DNA from: Osedax fenrisi
Lineage: Eukaryota > Annelida > Polychaeta > Sabellida > Siboglinidae
Assembly (NCBI GenBank): GCA_964019155.1
Contig: OZ025240.1
Coordinates: forward strand, 29,753,083 to 29,817,082
DNA length: 64,000 nucleotides
Direction of reading: 5' to 3'
Below the pieces are notes generated by a model, which made no database searches, had not been told where the DNA came from, and saw nothing but the letters and a program-made list of their open reading frames with translations. Shown here one piece after another: positions 62,152 to 64,000 of this stretch. Position 1 is the first letter of the stretch. Every line of letters begins with the position of its first letter. The position numbers and the translations under genes are program-made.

Positions 62152-62341
62152 TTAGCTGGCTTCGGCCCATCGTTGCCCGGGTATTATATTGGTGTACCCG
62201 TGGGATCGGTAGCAACGTAGATGTAAAGAAAGAGTTAATTATAGAAAACAATTTATTTATTTATAACAAAGCACTTAAAGTTAAGTGTTTATTGAAAAAT
62301 TTAAAATTTCTTCGTTAAATATATCGAAAACGTAAACGTTA

Positions 62342-63850
62342 TCACCGTTTATTGCCATTTACGAATGCATTAATACAGCCTACATATAATTGACCGTAGG
62401 CGAAGCATTCGGTTTCAAGATCTAAGCCAACGACTTTAAAAGATTGTCCTTGAGATGTGTTTATTGTCATGTAAAAACAAAGTTTTATTCGAAATTGGTG
62501 TCTTCTAAAATTAAAGAGATAATCTGATGGTATCAGTGGTATTTTGGGAAACATGACTTCTTCTCCCTTATATTGACCCGTTAGTATTTTGGCTTCTATC
62601 AAATTATTTGTAAATTAGTTATGATCAATCTGGATCCATTACATAATTTTGGGGGATTTAAATTTCTTAGTAGCATGATTGGCGCTCCTACTTTAGTGCT
62701 AGTTTATGGTCTGGTAATCCGGAAAGTTTAATGAAATTCAAAAATTCTATGGGATAATTTACAACTTCTTTTCTTTTGTACTCTGTCTATGGACCTATAT
62801 ACTTTAATCTCTCCTGGAAATTTATTTAGTAAATTTTGATTTATTGTATATACATTGTCATTTTTAGGTGTTAATATACATCTTTCGCAATCCAATTTTC
62901 ATCCAAATAATGGTCTTCTACATTTTCATAAATTGTCGTGATGAGTTCATTCTTATTTTCCAATTAATTACCGCACGGGATAATATCCATACCATTATTT
63001 TTCTGCGTCATTTCATTACCTATATCTAAGAGATGATTTTCGAATGTGGCTGTATCTTGATTGTTTGATAAGAATACTCTCATTTTTTTAGTTAATCTTA
63101 TATTTTTCCACATTACTGAAGTTTTCAAACACGAATTTATGTGGTCTGTTTTTGTACCACTTTTAACTAATGGAAGGATTAGTCTGAAATCTCCGCTAAA
63201 TATTAATGTCTGTCCTCCAATCGGCTTATCTTTGTTTACTATGTCTCTTACCATTCTATCGACGGTTTCTAATGCGTGATTGTGAGTCATTGTACATTCA
63301 TCCCAAACAATAAATCTACAGCCCAGCAAACAGTAATAGCAGCATAATAGCAGCATAACAGCAAATGCTAGAGCCTCAAATGTTTACATTGTGCTATTAT
63401 GCTGCTATTAAATGTCTATTATGCTGCTATTATGCTGCTATTAATTTGAAATGATATTATGCTGCTGTTATGCTGCTGTTATGCTGCTATTATGCTGCTC
63501 TTACTGTTTGCTGGGAGCTTCTAAATAGTTTACCTGATTTTTAATTATTCTTTATACTGCAAATGGAATCTTCGTTTAACTGCAGTTTAACTGCATACAT
63601 GTATTGTAATCTTAAAAATGGAATGGGCTGTTCTACAGTTCAATAATAGAGCTGCTGCTATTCCTGATGATGCTACGGCAATATGTTATTTATTTGCCAT
63701 ATCTTCACTTTAGCTAGCAATAAATTAATCAAAAAAGTTTTTCCAGTTCCTGCGGGTGCATCTAGGAAAAGCAATTTTCCATCTTCGTTATTTCCACTTT
63801 GTAAGATTTTGTTATAAACTATTCTATTTTTGTTCATCATTTGCTTGACA
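62342..63850 (-). pseudogene. Helitron Pif1-like helicase, broken
   Basis: Helitrons use a Rep nuclease fused to this SF1B helicase to unwind DNA during rolling-circle transposition. Seen in order on the minus strand: Walker A DAPAGTGKTFLINLLLAK (about 63760), AVASSGIAAALL and TAHSIFK (about 63680-63610), Walker B RFIVWDECTM (63313), SGDFRLILPLVKSGT, LTKKMRVFLS, TPKNDNVYTINQNLLN, KVGAPIMLLRNLNPPKLCNG (about 62700-62630), and at the end MTINTSQGQSFKVVGLDLE with GQLYVGC. At least three frameshifts or stops and a MITE insertion at 63322 inactivate it. Confidence 0.92.
63322..63515. mobile_element. MITE with CCCAGCAAACAGTAA ends inside the helicase
   Basis: 194 bp. Terminal inverted repeats CCCAGCAAACAGTAA plus tandem AGCAGCATAA(T/C) motifs on both sides. 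AG occurs on both flanks, i.e. a 2-bp duplication. Removing the element and one AG restores the helicase frame across LFRS|CRFIVWDE. Confidence 0.9.
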
Positions 63851-63855
63851 ATTTT

Positions 63856-64000
63856 CCGGGTTACGTCCCGGCGTTGCCCGGGTATAATAGTAACTAATCG
63901 TTATCAACGTAGATGTAGACAAAGATTTATTCATAGAAAACAATTTATTTATTTATAACAAATCACTTAAATTTAAAGTGTTTATTGAAAAATTTAAAAT
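63856..64000 (-). mobile_element. Third Helitron 3' end, running out of the window
   Basis: On the minus strand ...TACCCGGGCAACGCCGGGAC, preceded by the same 100-bp block (aaagtgtttattgaaaaatt) found in the other two. The CTRR terminus is lost at the junction with the helicase fragment. Confidence 0.75.

Larger units (their letters stand above)
62152..63855 (-). mobile_element. Helitron 3' portion with helicase remains
   Basis: The 3' terminus is ...CGGGCAACGATGGGCCGAAG then CCAGCTAA at 62152 (CTRR type, hairpin slightly mismatched). The shorter Helitron inserted directly at this end. The upstream part carries the broken Pif1-like helicase. At about 63855 the sequence passes abruptly into another Helitron 3' end, so the 5' two-thirds (Rep domain) is missing here. 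Confidence 0.85.

Overview
The window is very AT-rich eukaryotic DNA and, from its genes, animal DNA. It carries small exons with GT-AG introns, a metabotropic glutamate receptor (mGluR)-type class C GPCR, LTR and non-LTR retrotransposons, Helitrons, a hAT element and many short inverted-repeat elements. This composition suits an invertebrate with a compact-exon, repeat-rich genome (for example flatworm or cnidarian grade); I cannot name the species.

Receptor gene (minus strand, 30720 down to about 1409). Twelve exons found by reading the minus strand join in phase into 637-640 codons. They cover the second half of the venus-flytrap ligand domain, the nine-cysteine domain and all seven membrane segments. 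The N-terminal exons lie beyond what I could find. The TM7 exon can be read to a TGA at 9939, or spliced at 9947 to a 60-residue C-tail exon near 1.4-1.9 kb. That C-tail exon sits in a 280-bp unit repeated two and a half times. The introns hold a complete Ty3/Gypsy element (14509-20010, same strand as the gene), long TA and TAC microsatellites, and MITEs.

31-48 kb is mobile-element rubble. It contains two inverted copies of a 355-385 bp element, four copies of a 0.43-0.46 kb TIR element (one more at 2.2 kb), relics of a transposase-like gene, a 2-kb inverted repeat with tRNA-like ends, and a decayed Gypsy element whose RNase H is split by a hAT element with an 8-bp target duplication. A short LTR element with a GC-rich minisatellite follows.

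48-61.6 kb holds two non-LTR retrotransposons of CR1/L2-like type. One (plus strand, 49.1-51.0 kb) has its endonuclease fused by deletion to the last RT residues. The other (minus strand, 56.3-60.8 kb) is nearly complete and ends in a (TAA)n tract of nearly half a kilobase. A truncated second copy of its 3' end lies next to it.

61.6-64.0 kb is Helitron territory: a 538-bp non-autonomous Helitron inserted at the 3' terminus of a larger Helitron that carries a broken Pif1-like helicase, itself interrupted by a 194-bp MITE. No rRNA, intact tRNA or CRISPR array was seen.
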